Counted from the stretch's first letter, positions 38,277-48,102 are shown. The stretch is 64,000 nucleotides of DNA from Saccharopolyspora indica (GCF_027853965.1 NZ_JAQGLB010000018.1:1-64000); one strand, 5' to 3'. The notes: generated by a model not told the origin, from the sequence alone. Numbers and translations are program-made.

Positions 38277-39846
38277 GGTCCCTCCCGGTCTGCGGTGCGG
38301 GCACGTACGAGCAGGCGCCGGCGGGCAGCCGGGCCCCGGCGAGGCGCAGCTGGGTCACCCGGCTCGCGAACGCGGCACCGCGCATGACGTGCGCGGCCAG
38401 CTCCGCCGCGTGGCGGTTCTCGACGGCGGCCAGGTAGGTCCCGCTGACCCAGTTGTTGAACGCGCCCATCGCGGGACCGCACCAGACCTGGTAGTCGGCC
38501 ACCCTGCCCTCGGTGCCGGAGATGCTCCAGCCCGAGGACAGCCCCAGGTACCAGCGGAAGATCAGCGCCATCCGGCGCTTCGGGTTGTCCGCGGCCCGGT
38601 CGATCTGCTCGGGATCGCGCTCCTGGAAGAACCGCACGCAGTCCTGCCACACCTCCTCCAGCGGTCGCTGGAAGATCCGCTCCTCCAGACCGGTGCGCTC
38701 CGCGGCGGCGATCGAGTCGATCCCGTCGTGGGCCCGGTAGACCTCGTAGAGGCGCTTGGCCTTGGTCGCGAACATGGTGCCGCGCTTGAGGACCTGCACC
38801 TCCACGCCCATCTCGAACATGTCGGCCGAGGGCGCCATGTCGCAGTCGGTCACGTCCGCACCGGCCAACAGCCGCTTGGTCTCCCAGGACTGCCCGGCCT
38901 CCACCGCGGCCTGGTTGATCGAGCCGGTCACCACGTAGGCCGCACCCAGGGCGAACGCGGCGGCCGCGGCCTCCGGGGTGCCGATGCCCCCGGCCGCCCC
39001 GACCCGGACCTGCTGGCGGTAGCCGAGTTCGCGCTGCACGCGGTCGCGCACCGCGATGATCTCCGGCAGCAGCACGACCAGCGGCCTGCGGTCGGTGTGC
39101 CCGCCGGAGTCGGCCTCGGCGGTGATGTCGTCGGCCATCGGGACCTGGCGCGACCACTCGGCCTTCTCGGCGCTGATCTCGCCCGCGGCCACCAGGTCCC
39201 GCACCAGCCCTTCCGGCGCGGGGCGCAGGAACTTCTCGGCGACCTCCGTGCGGGAGACCTTGGCGATGACCTTGTTGTGCGCGACGACCGTCCCGTCGGC
39301 GCCGCGGGTCAGGCCCGCCAGCCGGTACCGCACGATCTGCGGCGTCAGGTCCAGGAACGCCGACGCTTCGACGGTGCGGACCTCGTGCTCGAGGCAGAGG
39401 TCCACGGTGGAGCGCTCCATGGCGGGCTCGTTCGGGCTGTGGATGAGGTTGCACGCGAAGGGCAGACCGCGCAGGCCGCCCCGGATCCGCGCCAGGTCCT
39501 CGTCGACGCGCCGCGCGACGACTCCGGCCGCCCCGTAGGAGGCCAGGAAGCCCTGCTCGGCCAGGGCGATCACCAGCTCCGCCGAGGCGATCCCGTTGGC
39601 CATCGAACCGGCCATGTACGGCTGCCGGACGCCGTGGGCGGCGAGGAACCGCTTGTCCCCCAGCGTCGACGGCGGCAGCGGCGGCACGGCCGCGAGCACC
39701 TGCGCGCCCGGCACCCGCTGCTCGCTGACCGCACTGCCCTGGGCGTCCCTGACCAGGTAGAACGGCTGGTCCAGGCGCAACAGATGCGCGTGCACCGAAC
39801 TCGCGTCGCGCCCGAGGCGGGCTACCGCGCCGGTCGGCGTCACCAT
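38269..39846 (-). CDS. pfaD: PfaD-type trans-acting enoylreductase
   Basis: A 525-residue FMN-dependent TIM-barrel protein of the PfaD/FabD-ER group that reduces enoyl intermediates for PUFA synthases and trans-AT PKSs. Recognisable segments are VRQPYMAGSMANGIASAELVIALAEQGFLASYGAAG, GLPFACNLIHSPNEPAMERSTVDL, VRVGAAGGIGTPEAAAAAFALGAAYVVTGSINQA, CDMAPSADMFEMGVEVQVLKRGTMFATKAKRLYEVY, and WYLGLSSGWSISGTEGRVADYQVWCGPAMGAFNNW. Length fits PfaD. ATG at 39846 has AAGGAG upstream and overlaps the dehydratase gene end by seven bases. It sets which double bonds are removed in each cycle. Confidence 0.96.
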   Translation of the reverse strand: MVTPTGAVARLGRDASSVHAHLLRLDQPFYLVRDAQGSAVSEQRVPGAQVLAAVPPLPPSTLGDKRFLAAHGVRQPYMAGSMANGIASAELVIALAEQGFLASYGAAGVVARRVDEDLARIRGGLRGLPFACNLIHSPNEPAMERSTVDLCLEHEVRTVEASAFLDLTPQIVRYRLAGLTRGADGTVVAHNKVIAKVSRTEVAEKFLRPAPEGLVRDLVAAGEISAEKAEWSRQVPMADDITAEADSGGHTDRRPLVVLLPEIIAVRDRVQRELGYRQQVRVGAAGGIGTPEAAAAAFALGAAYVVTGSINQAAVEAGQSWETKRLLAGADVTDCDMAPSADMFEMGVEVQVLKRGTMFATKAKRLYEVYRAHDGIDSIAAAERTGLEERIFQRPLEEVWQDCVRFFQERDPEQIDRAADNPKRRMALIFRWYLGLSSGWSISGTEGRVADYQVWCGPAMGAFNNWVSGTYLAAVENRHAAELAAHVMRGAAFASRVTQLRLAGARLPAGACSYVPAPQTGRDHG

Positions 39847-41894
39847 GGCTGTGCTCCTTCCTCGCGCAGTTCGACCGCGATGTCGGTGAGTTCGTAGATC
39901 CGCAGGCCCGGCTTCCACACGCTGGCGTCGCCGGTCACCCGCACCCGGCCCGGCCCGCGCCGGACGTCCTTGATGTGCACTTCGAGGGTCGCCGCACCGT
40001 CGGTGGGCAGGAACTGGCCGCGGTACTTCCAGGTGAAGGGCGCGCCGACCGGGAGGATGAACCCCGGTTCGGTCATGCCCTCGTCCCATCCCGCGTCCAG
40101 CACCCATTCCTGCATCGCCTGGATGACCGTCTCCACGCCCAGCGAACCGGGGATCACCGGGTCGCGGGGGAAGTGCCGGGCGAAGAACCAGTCGGCCGGG
40201 TCGATCCGGCGGACCGCGCGGAGGTAGCCTTTCCCGTGCTCGCCACCCCCGTCGACCACCTGGACCTCGTCGAGCAGCGCGAGGTGGTCGCGGGCGCACA
40301 GCGGGGCGGCCGGATCGGCGCGGCGGGCGGCCACGTCGATGGTGCGGGTCGCCGGGAGCGGGTTCTGCTGCTCCAGCCAGGTCGGCACGCTGCGGCCCGC
40401 GTCGAGACCGGTCTGGTTGGCCATCGCCGCTTCGCTGAAGTAGCCGAACATGGTCTCGCCGGTGTAGAACGGCTCGCCGTCGGCGTGCATCGTGTAGGTG
40501 AAGCTCTGCAGCGACGCGCCGTTGTTGAGCGTGGTCGACAGCAGCTCGGAGCGCTGGCGGATCGTCTTGTCCCGCAGGTCCACCTCGCGCAGCACGGTGG
40601 CGGTGCCGCCGAGGTTGCGCAGGCTGACCGGCGCGTCCGGATCGGCCAGCGTCGGCCCGAGGAAGTAGCCGATGGACAGCGCCGACTGCAGCGAGGTCTC
40701 CATGTAGATCATGTTCGGCATGGAGGCGTTGGCGGTGTCGGCGTAGTACCAGGAATCGGCGGGCGAGTCGTACTCGGTCTCGTACTTCGCGCCGTCGAGC
40801 GCGCCGCGCTCGCCGTCGAGGGTGACCAGCCGGTCCATCAGCGTCAGCCCCCGGTCGGGCACCCGGGTCGCCCGGCGGTCGGAGTAGTGCTCGAACTCCG
40901 GGCCGAAGGCGGTTCCGTGGCTGCCGCGGGCGAAGTGCGCGATGTGGAACTCGCTGAGCACCGTCGGCTCACCGGCCGCGGAGTACCGGCCGAGGAACGC
41001 CGGGGGGACGCCGCCGCGGGCCGGGCCGACCGGGACGCCGGGTTTCTCCACCAGTGCCAGGGAGAGCCCGGCCACCCGCCCGGTCACCGCACCGCCGGAG
41101 CGGAACTCCACGTCGGCGCGCAGGTGCGGCCGGGGCACCAGGTCGACGTCGGTGACGTCGAGCCGGATCTGCGCGGCGGCCAGCGGGCCGGGCCGGACGA
41201 GGTCGATCTCGCAGCGGGCCGCCCGGCCGCTGCCGTCGCCGGGCGCGAAGACCGCGTCGGCGAGGCAGAGGTGCAGTCCCAGGTGCAGTGCGAGCACCTC
41301 GGCCGCCTGAGTCGCCGAGGCCAGCAGCGACTCGGGTGTGCCGTCGAGCGGGCCAGCGGAGGCGACCAGCAGGCCGCGTCCGCTGCTTCCGCCGCGCAGC
41401 TCGATCCGGGTGACTTCGCTCAGCAGCAGGGCCGCGTCGGCCGCGAGCTTGACCGACGGGTTGCAGCCGGGCTGGGAGTAGGCCGGGCCGAAGACTCCGG
41501 CGATGTCCCCTCCGGTCAGCCGACGGAGGTCGTCGCGGCCGAGTTCCGCCTTGTCGGTGCGGGCCAGCGGCTTGAAGCGGCCTTCGGTGGTCACGAACGG
41601 CACGGCAGGGGCGGGCGACAGGGCGCTGATCGGGCGGATTCGCCCGTCGACGGCGTCGACGAACCGCGATGCCGCGAGGGCCACGCCCGCCCGGCGCAGC
41701 GTCCGGGCCTGCAACAGCACCTGCGCGTTCAGCGCGTTGCGGTGCGCCGTGGCGACCGCGCTGCGCACTTCCCGCGCCACGACAGCGGTGCCGGTTCCCG
41801 CGGGCCGGACGGTCGCCGGTTCCGGTGTCCGCTGCGGCTCGTCCTCGGCGAGGGGGTCGAACGGCTCGCCTTCGAAGCCCAGTTCGTCGTTCAT
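39840..41894 (-). CDS. Multi-hotdog dehydratase protein, PfaC C-terminal-half-like
   Basis: A 684-residue protein that matches the FabA-like dehydratase part of PfaC but has no ketosynthase or chain-length-factor domain. After an ~80-residue linker I see three hotdog-type regions: a degenerate one (~90-270), one with SMPNMIYMETSLQSALSIGYFLGP (~400-440, the helix typical of PUFA-synthase DH), and a C-terminal FabA-like one with WFFARHFPRDPVIPGSLGVETVIQAMQ (catalytic His574). The FabA Asp of the GLDAxW helix is Glu here (GVETVIQ). These domains dehydrate and may isomerise 3-hydroxyacyl intermediates to set cis double bonds. ATG at 41894 has a strong GGAGGAG site and overlaps the KR-DH gene end by four bases. 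Confidence 0.85.
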   Translation of the reverse strand: MNDELGFEGEPFDPLAEDEPQRTPEPATVRPAGTGTAVVAREVRSAVATAHRNALNAQVLLQARTLRRAGVALAASRFVDAVDGRIRPISALSPAPAVPFVTTEGRFKPLARTDKAELGRDDLRRLTGGDIAGVFGPAYSQPGCNPSVKLAADAALLLSEVTRIELRGGSSGRGLLVASAGPLDGTPESLLASATQAAEVLALHLGLHLCLADAVFAPGDGSGRAARCEIDLVRPGPLAAAQIRLDVTDVDLVPRPHLRADVEFRSGGAVTGRVAGLSLALVEKPGVPVGPARGGVPPAFLGRYSAAGEPTVLSEFHIAHFARGSHGTAFGPEFEHYSDRRATRVPDRGLTLMDRLVTLDGERGALDGAKYETEYDSPADSWYYADTANASMPNMIYMETSLQSALSIGYFLGPTLADPDAPVSLRNLGGTATVLREVDLRDKTIRQRSELLSTTLNNGASLQSFTYTMHADGEPFYTGETMFGYFSEAAMANQTGLDAGRSVPTWLEQQNPLPATRTIDVAARRADPAAPLCARDHLALLDEVQVVDGGGEHGKGYLRAVRRIDPADWFFARHFPRDPVIPGSLGVETVIQAMQEWVLDAGWDEGMTEPGFILPVGAPFTWKYRGQFLPTDGAATLEVHIKDVRRGPGRVRVTGDASVWKPGLRIYELTDIAVELREEGAQPW

Positions 41895-44320
41895 CGCTTC
41901 TCCTCCGGGTGTGCCAGCCACCGCCGGGTGCCCTCGCGGAACTTCTCCGCCATTCCCGGCGTCGCCACCAGCTGGACGTCGTGCCACCGCTGCAGCACAC
42001 GTCCCCGCGGGTCGCACGCCGTGACGGTGACCGCGATGGCCGCCGCGGCCCGCCGCACGTCATCGACGACCAGCACGAACGGTTCGTCGCCGGGAAGCGG
42101 CACGAAGCACTCGGCCCGCCCGACGCCCAGCGGCAGGCTCGCCTGCCCGAGCAGCCGGTTGCCGTGCACCGACGCGGCCTGCAGCAGCAGGTCGGCGAGC
42201 ACCGGATCGTGCAGCTCGCCCCGGTAGGCGCCGGAACCGACCGCGGTAGCGGGCAACCGGCACTCCAGCACCAGGCGCTCGTCGGAGTGGTCGAGAACCC
42301 GCCGCAGTCCCTGCAGTTGCGGGCCGTGGAACAGGATCGCGTCGCGGTAGATGCCGAGCCCGTCCTCCGGTCCGCCGCCCAGCGTCCAGGAGGCGGTCGA
42401 TGGAGCGTCCACAAGGGACTCCGACAGCACGAGCGTCGCGGCGTAGTGCAGCACCGCGCCGGTGCGCACCGACACCTTCACCAGCTCGCCGCCGACCGCT
42501 TCCACGACGACCTGCTGACCTTCCGGCAGGGTGCCGTCGAACACGATTCCCTTGTACACCTGGAAATCGCGGACCTCGACGACCCGCCTCCCCGGGTTGG
42601 CCCGTTCCACGACGTGGACCATCCAGCCGAGGCCGAACGTGGCGGGCAGCACCGCGTGCGCACCGACGACGTGCGCTTCGAGCACCGGATCACCGGCCAG
42701 CGCGGCGATGTCGCGGTGCGCGGTGAACGAGCTCGCCGCGACCGGTTCGCCCGCCGTGAGCGACTTGTGCTCGCCCACCAGCACGCACACGTCGTCGGCG
42801 TGCTCCTCGCCGAACTGCTCGACGAACGCCCGGGCTCCGGCCTCGGGCGGCAGCAACCGCACACCGCGGGCGTGGAAGAGGTCGCGGAGTTCCGGCGTGA
42901 CCATCCCGCCGTCCCACGCACCCCAGTCGATCGCGGTGACGTGGCAGTCGGGCCGCTGCCGCTTCCAGCTCGCCGCGAACCGGCACAGCGCTTCGTTCGC
43001 CGCCGCGTAGTCCGCCTGACCCGCGTTGCCGAGCAACCCGGCGACGGAGGTGAACAGCACCAGGTGGTGCAGCGAATCGGCGTCGAGCGCGTCGAGGACC
43101 GCGCGCAGACCGGTCAGCTTGGTGGAGAACACGCGGTGGATCTCCTCGCCGGTCTTGTCCGCCAGGTGCGCGTCGGCGAGCACTCCGGCACCGTGCACCA
43201 CGCCGGTGATCTGGCTCCGCAGCGGAGCCAGCGCGGCGCGGACGGCCTCGGGATCGGTGACGTCGACCGCGAGGTAGCGCACCTGCGCACCTGCCTGGCC
43301 CACGGCTTCGATCGTCGCGCGGATCTCCCGTTGAGCGATCTGGTCCCGGTAGCCCCGCTCGACCTCGCGAGGTGTCGGGCGCTCACCGGCGGCCTTGATG
43401 GCCTCGATCGCCGCGGCCTTGAGCCCGTCGTCGGCGACGCCGCGGGCCCAGGCCGGTTCGTCGGCGAGTTCCGTGCGGCCCAGCAGGACGAACGACGCCC
43501 CCGTGCGCTGCGCCAGCGCTCGGACGCACAGCGCCGTGACTCCCCTGGCTCCTCCGGTGACGACCAGGGTGTCACCGGTGCCGACGCCGAGGTCGGTGAC
43601 CTCGCCGCCGATCTCGTCGCGCTGCGCGACGGCGTACCGGAATCCACCGGGCACGACGGTCCACCGGGCTCCCGCCCCGTCGATGCCGACTTCGACCGCG
43701 TCGGTCGCGGCGTCGGCGATCTCCCCGAGCAGCTCGGCCACGAACTCGTCGCGTTCCACCTCCGGGGCGATGTCCAGCGCCCGGCAGAACACGCCGGGTG
43801 CCTCGCAGGCCAGCGTTTTGACCACGCCACCGACGCCACCGGCCAGCGCTTCCTCGGCGGGTCGGCCGCCGCGGAGGCCCAGTCCGCCGTCGAGCCGGGT
43901 CACCGTGACGAAGGCGGCCCGCGACCCCGCGGCAGCGGTGCCGGTGAGCGCGGCGTGCGCGTGCTTGGCGACCAGGACGGTCTCCGCGACCTGCCGGACG
44001 CCGGCGTCCCACGTGCCGCCGTCCAGCAGGTTCACGCACAGGTCCACGCGGCCGTGAAAGTGTTGCGCCAAACGCTCTTCCAAGTCCGCGGTGTCGCCGT
44101 CGAACACGGCCGGGGAACCGCTGAGGTCCACGCGGCGCACCGTCCAGCCGTGCTCCCGGAGCCCGCCGACGACCGCATCGGCGTCGGCACCGCCGCGGTC
44201 GGCCACCACGGCCACCGGATCGGCGGCGTAGGCATCGCCGAGACGATCGCGGCCGGGCAGCGCGACCAGTTCGACCTGGTGCCGAGGAGTCGGGCCGTCG
44301 CCTGCGGCCCCGTCACTCAG
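41891..44320 (-). CDS. PfaA C-terminal-half-like ketoreductase-dehydratase protein
   Basis: About 809 residues if read from CTG at 44320. The KR has an N-terminal structural half and the cofactor motif LVVTGGARGVTALCVRAL, almost identical in style to PfaA, with catalytic Ser425 and Tyr438 (LFTSVAGLLGNAGQADYAAANEAL). A PKS-type dehydratase follows, with the active-site His550 in AHVVGAHAVLP and ending near residue 780. No ATG or GTG with a ribosome site exists near the front. CTG at 44320 overlaps the upstream TGA as CTGA, mimicking the ATGA overlaps elsewhere in the operon, and would give a natural MSDG-like N-terminus; GTG at 44215 would cut 35 residues. A CCCAAAA heptamer before the upstream stop also allows a -1 frameshift fusion with the KS-AT-ACP protein. 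Confidence 0.85.
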   Translation of the reverse strand: MSDGAAGDGPTPRHQVELVALPGRDRLGDAYAADPVAVVADRGGADADAVVGGLREHGWTVRRVDLSGSPAVFDGDTADLEERLAQHFHGRVDLCVNLLDGGTWDAGVRQVAETVLVAKHAHAALTGTAAAGSRAAFVTVTRLDGGLGLRGGRPAEEALAGGVGGVVKTLACEAPGVFCRALDIAPEVERDEFVAELLGEIADAATDAVEVGIDGAGARWTVVPGGFRYAVAQRDEIGGEVTDLGVGTGDTLVVTGGARGVTALCVRALAQRTGASFVLLGRTELADEPAWARGVADDGLKAAAIEAIKAAGERPTPREVERGYRDQIAQREIRATIEAVGQAGAQVRYLAVDVTDPEAVRAALAPLRSQITGVVHGAGVLADAHLADKTGEEIHRVFSTKLTGLRAVLDALDADSLHHLVLFTSVAGLLGNAGQADYAAANEALCRFAASWKRQRPDCHVTAIDWGAWDGGMVTPELRDLFHARGVRLLPPEAGARAFVEQFGEEHADDVCVLVGEHKSLTAGEPVAASSFTAHRDIAALAGDPVLEAHVVGAHAVLPATFGLGWMVHVVERANPGRRVVEVRDFQVYKGIVFDGTLPEGQQVVVEAVGGELVKVSVRTGAVLHYAATLVLSESLVDAPSTASWTLGGGPEDGLGIYRDAILFHGPQLQGLRRVLDHSDERLVLECRLPATAVGSGAYRGELHDPVLADLLLQAASVHGNRLLGQASLPLGVGRAECFVPLPGDEPFVLVVDDVRRAAAAIAVTVTACDPRGRVLQRWHDVQLVATPGMAEKFREGTRRWLAHPEEKR

Positions 44321-47300
44321 CCGACCTGCGCTTTTGGGTCCGCATCACCCGCGTCGGCCACCAGGAAGCCGGAGATCTGGTCCAGCGTGCGCAGCTCGCC
44401 CAGCTGCTCCGGGCCCACCGCGGGCAGCTCGGGGAACCGCTCCTGCAGGACCCCGAGGATCTGCACCCGCTTGATCGAGTCCACGCCCAGGTCCGACTCC
44501 AGGTCCATCGCCGGGTCCACCATCTCCACCGGGTAGCCCGTCTTCTCCGACACCACTTCGAGCAGTGCCGTGCGCACCGACGCCGCGTCGGCGCCGCCCG
44601 AAGCCGGGCTCTCCGCAACCGGTTCCTCCTGCACCGCAACGGGTTCGGGCGCGGGAGCCGGGGCGACCGGCTGCGGTGCGGGCGTAGTCGGGAGCTGCTC
44701 CGGCGCGGTCAGCGCCCGCTGCTCGGGGGCCTCCACCGTGGTGGCCTCGGCGAACACCGTCGTCCGGTTCTCCGGGCGCTGCCCGCCGAGTTCGAGGACG
44801 GTGAGCTCGGCCAGCACCTCGTTGGCCCGGGCGTGCGCCTGCGAGATCGCGACGCTCTGGTTCTTCACGCTCTCCACGACCTCCGGCAGCCGCGAGTCGT
44901 GCCGGTCCCACTGCTGGTGGTCGCGCAGCAGGCCGGTCAGGGCCTCGGCGATCTGGAGCTGCCCGTCCAGGTACTGGGTGTGCAGCGCGACGTGCTGGTG
45001 CACCGCGCCGTCACCGTCCGGGAGGCTCGGCCGGGCGGGGACGTGGTGGGGCTGGGCGAAGGCCGCCTGCTCGTTCATCTGCTCCCTCTCGTGGACTTCG
45101 TGCTGGTCGTCGGTGGTGGCGTGGTCGAGCGCGGAAACCCGGAAACCATCGGTCAACCCGGCCTGGTAGGCGGCGCGGCGCTCGGCGGGCACGTGTTCGG
45201 CGGCGGAGATCGGCACGGTCATCCCGGTCGGCTCGACCTCGTCGAAGTCCGCGGCGAGCCGGTCGTTGATGCCCTTCAGCGGCGCGCCCAGCACTGCCAG
45301 CCGCACGGCTGCCTGCGTCAGCGCGACGTCGCTGTCGCCCAACGGCCCGCCGTCGGTCGGGATCGCGATGACCTGCTGGTCGGCGAGCGTGCGCTGCACC
45401 AGCTGGGTCAGCACCTGCTTCGGCCCGAACTCGACGAACACCGTGCAGCCGTCGGCGTGCATCGCCTGCACGGCTTCGGCGAACTCGACGGGTTCGAGCA
45501 GCTGCCGCACCAGCGTCGCGGCGTTGCTGTCGGCATCGGCGCCGTACTTCGCGCCCGGGCTGTTGGCGTAGACCGGGGCGGCGGGCTCACCGATCCGGAC
45601 GGATTCGACGGCCGGCCGGAACTTCTCGACGGCGTGCGCGACGTGCGAGGTGTGGAAGGCCGCGGCCACCGACAGCAGCCGGGACGGCATCCCCTGCTTG
45701 GCGGAAGCGACGACGAACGCCTCCACCTGCGCAGTGGGGCCGCCCACGACCACCTGGTCCGGCGCGTTGATGTTGCACACCACGACGCCCGGGAAGTCCG
45801 CCAGCAGTTCGCCGACCTGCGCCCGGCCGGCCTGCACCGCGGCCATCGCGCCGGAGTCGGCGTCGGCGGCGGGCGGGGCCATCGACTCGCCGCGCGCCCT
45901 GGCGAGCCGGAAGAAGTCGGCGTCGGCGATCGCGCCCGACGCCCACAGCGCGGTCAGCTCGCCGAAGCTGTGCCCCAGGAACCCGGCGCACTCCAGGCCC
46001 AGCGAGGACAGGTGGCGGAACTGGCCGACCGAGAGCGCACCGATCGCCGGCTGGGCGTACTCGGTCTTGCGCAGCGCGGCTTCCTGCTCCTGCCGCAGCT
46101 CGGGGTCCAGCAGCGTGGGCGGGTAGACGACTTGTGCCAGCCGCGTGCTCGCCCCGTCGAAGGAGGCGTTCGCGGCGTCGAAGGCCGCGCCCACCGCCGG
46201 GTTGCTCAGCGCGGCTTCCAGGCCCATGTCGAGGTACTGGCTGCCCTGGCCCGCGAACAGGGCACCGATCTTGAGGTCCGGCAGCGCCCGCTGGCGGTAG
46301 AAGACGCCGCGCGGATGCGTCCAGTGCTCGGCCTCCAGCGCGCCCGCGAGCTGTTCGGCGGCCAGTTTCCGCAGCTCCTGCGCGGTCGCCTCGTCGGAGG
46401 CGACGAACCCGATCCGGGCGTGAGCCGCCGGGACGTCCTCGCCGTCCTGCGAAGCGACGTCCGAGCGGAGCAGCTCCAGCAGCTCCTGCGGGGTCCCGGC
46501 GTGCCAGAGGTGGGCGCGCGCGGCGCGGTGCAGGGTCTCGATCCCAGCGCGGTCCTGCTCGTGCTCCTCCAGCACGAAGTGGAAGTTGGTGCCGCCGAAG
46601 CCCATCGCCGAGGCCGCCGCGCGGCGCACCGGGCGGTGCGGATCGCGGATCCACGGGCGGGTCTTGACGTTGACGTAGAACGGGGCGTCCGAGAAGTCGA
46701 CCGCCGGGTTGGTGCGCTCGACGTTGATCGTGGGCGGCAGGGTCTTGGTGTAGAGGCTCATCGCGAGCTTCATCAGGCTCGCGGTGCCCGCCGCGCCCTT
46801 GGTGTGGCCGATCTGGGACTTGACGCTGCCCAGCGCGGCGAAGTGCGGCTCGTCCGAGGACTCGCGCAGCAGCCCGCCCAGCGCGGTCAGCTCGGTCCGG
46901 TCGCCGACCGGGGTGCCGGTGGCATGCGCCTCGAAGAGCTCGACCGAGTCCGGCGCGCAGTCGGCGTCGGCGTAAGCGCGGTCCAGCGCCAGCCGCTGTC
47001 CCTTCGCCAGCGGGGCGTAGATGCTGTTCGACCGGCCGTCGCTGGAGGAGCCGAGGCCGCGGATCACCGCGTAGACCCGGTTCCCGTCCCGCTCGGCGTC
47101 GGAGAGCCGCCGCAGCGCGAGCATGCCCACGCCCTCACCGAGCAGCGTCCCGTCCGCGGCGTCGGAGAACGGGCTGATCCGGCTGCTGCGCGAGAGGGCC
47201 TGGGTCTTGCTGAAGCACATGAACCCGAAGATCGAGTTCTCGGTGTCCACCCCGCCGGTGATCATCATGTCCGCGCGGCCGTCGACCAGCTCGGCGATGG

Positions 47301-47991
47301 CCACCCGGATCGCCGACAGCGACGCGGCGCACGCGGCGTCCACAGTGGAGTTCATGCCGCCCAGGCCGAGGCGGTTCGCGACGCGCCCGGCGACGACGTT
47401 GGCGAGCAGCCCGGGGAAGGTGCTCTCCTCCCACGGCGTGAACGCCTCGGCGTACTTCGCCGCGATCTGCTCGGCGTCCTCGGTGGTCAGCCCGCAGCTG
47501 CGCACGACCTCCTTGAGCACGGGGGTGGACAGCCGGGCGGCCAGCGGGTGCGTCAGCGGCACCGGGCCGGTCGTGCCCAGGACGCAGCCGGTGGTGGCCG
47601 CGTCGTACCACTGCGCGCCCACCGCGCCGCTGTCCCGCAGGACGTCGCGGGCCACGCCGAGGCTCAGCAGCTGCATCGTGCTGGTGAGGTCGAGCTGCTT
47701 GGGCGGCAGGCCCCACTCCAGCGGGCTGAAGTCCACGTCCGGGACGAAGCCGCCGCGGTTCGAGTAGGTCTTGTCCGGTGCCGACGGGTCGGCGTCGTAG
47801 TAGTCCTCCAGGCGCCAGCGGGATTCCGGCACCTCCTCGGTGCAGTCCGCGCCGTCGACGACGTTCTGCCAGAACTCGCGGTAGTTGCGCGCCATCGGGA
47901 ACAGGCCCGCCATGCCGACGATCGCGATGGGGTTGTCCGCCAGCCGGCGGCCGGTCCGGTCCCCATCCATCGGTTTCGTACCCTCGCTCAC
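44317..47991 (-). CDS. PfaA-like iterative polyketide/fatty-acid synthase, KS-AT-ACP
   Basis: A 1224-residue protein. KS spans ~20-480 with active Cys221 (VDAACAASLSAIR), His356 (EAHATGTPVGD) and His396 (IGHTKGAAG), and the MGFGGTNFHFVLEEH end. The AT (~570-880) begins ALFAGQGSQYLDMG and has Ser675 in GHSFGELTALW. A Gln/His-rich then Pro/Ala-rich linker leads to one ACP with LGVDSIKR (Ser1172). KS and AT sequence styles are those of PUFA synthases; PfaA proteins usually carry several tandem ACPs and continue into KR, whereas this one has a single ACP and stops. It extends the chain iteratively with malonyl-CoA from the ACC encoded in the same operon. GTG at 47991 has AGGAAG upstream; ATG at 47970 is an alternative. 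Confidence 0.95.
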   Translation of the reverse strand: MSEGTKPMDGDRTGRRLADNPIAIVGMAGLFPMARNYREFWQNVVDGADCTEEVPESRWRLEDYYDADPSAPDKTYSNRGGFVPDVDFSPLEWGLPPKQLDLTSTMQLLSLGVARDVLRDSGAVGAQWYDAATTGCVLGTTGPVPLTHPLAARLSTPVLKEVVRSCGLTTEDAEQIAAKYAEAFTPWEESTFPGLLANVVAGRVANRLGLGGMNSTVDAACAASLSAIRVAIAELVDGRADMMITGGVDTENSIFGFMCFSKTQALSRSSRISPFSDAADGTLLGEGVGMLALRRLSDAERDGNRVYAVIRGLGSSSDGRSNSIYAPLAKGQRLALDRAYADADCAPDSVELFEAHATGTPVGDRTELTALGGLLRESSDEPHFAALGSVKSQIGHTKGAAGTASLMKLAMSLYTKTLPPTINVERTNPAVDFSDAPFYVNVKTRPWIRDPHRPVRRAAASAMGFGGTNFHFVLEEHEQDRAGIETLHRAARAHLWHAGTPQELLELLRSDVASQDGEDVPAAHARIGFVASDEATAQELRKLAAEQLAGALEAEHWTHPRGVFYRQRALPDLKIGALFAGQGSQYLDMGLEAALSNPAVGAAFDAANASFDGASTRLAQVVYPPTLLDPELRQEQEAALRKTEYAQPAIGALSVGQFRHLSSLGLECAGFLGHSFGELTALWASGAIADADFFRLARARGESMAPPAADADSGAMAAVQAGRAQVGELLADFPGVVVCNINAPDQVVVGGPTAQVEAFVVASAKQGMPSRLLSVAAAFHTSHVAHAVEKFRPAVESVRIGEPAAPVYANSPGAKYGADADSNAATLVRQLLEPVEFAEAVQAMHADGCTVFVEFGPKQVLTQLVQRTLADQQVIAIPTDGGPLGDSDVALTQAAVRLAVLGAPLKGINDRLAADFDEVEPTGMTVPISAAEHVPAERRAAYQAGLTDGFRVSALDHATTDDQHEVHEREQMNEQAAFAQPHHVPARPSLPDGDGAVHQHVALHTQYLDGQLQIAEALTGLLRDHQQWDRHDSRLPEVVESVKNQSVAISQAHARANEVLAELTVLELGGQRPENRTTVFAEATTVEAPEQRALTAPEQLPTTPAPQPVAPAPAPEPVAVQEEPVAESPASGGADAASVRTALLEVVSEKTGYPVEMVDPAMDLESDLGVDSIKRVQILGVLQERFPELPAVGPEQLGELRTLDQISGFLVADAGDADPKAQVG

Positions 47992-48102
47992 GTTCTTCCT
48001 CTCCAAGGTCGTGCCGTGCGGTGGGCGGCCACCGCCGCCGGGCGGGATCTGGGTGCGGGCCACCGACGACGTCGTCGGCTCGGTCGCGGGAGTGCGGATC
48101 GG

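Noticed and set aside
44215..44320. GTG at 44317-44319 region (GTGACG right after the upstream TGA) as start of the KR-DH protein
   Set aside because: That GTG is in a different frame from KR-DH and leads to a short Arg/Trp-rich translation; the KR frame is reached only from CTG at 44320, GTG at 44215 or a frameshift.
41891..47991. Assignment of the core as a classical type I modular PKS or enediyne PKS
   Set aside because: The KR motif, PfaD partner and FabA-like dehydratase helices are of PUFA-synthase type, and no enediyne accessory genes are present.
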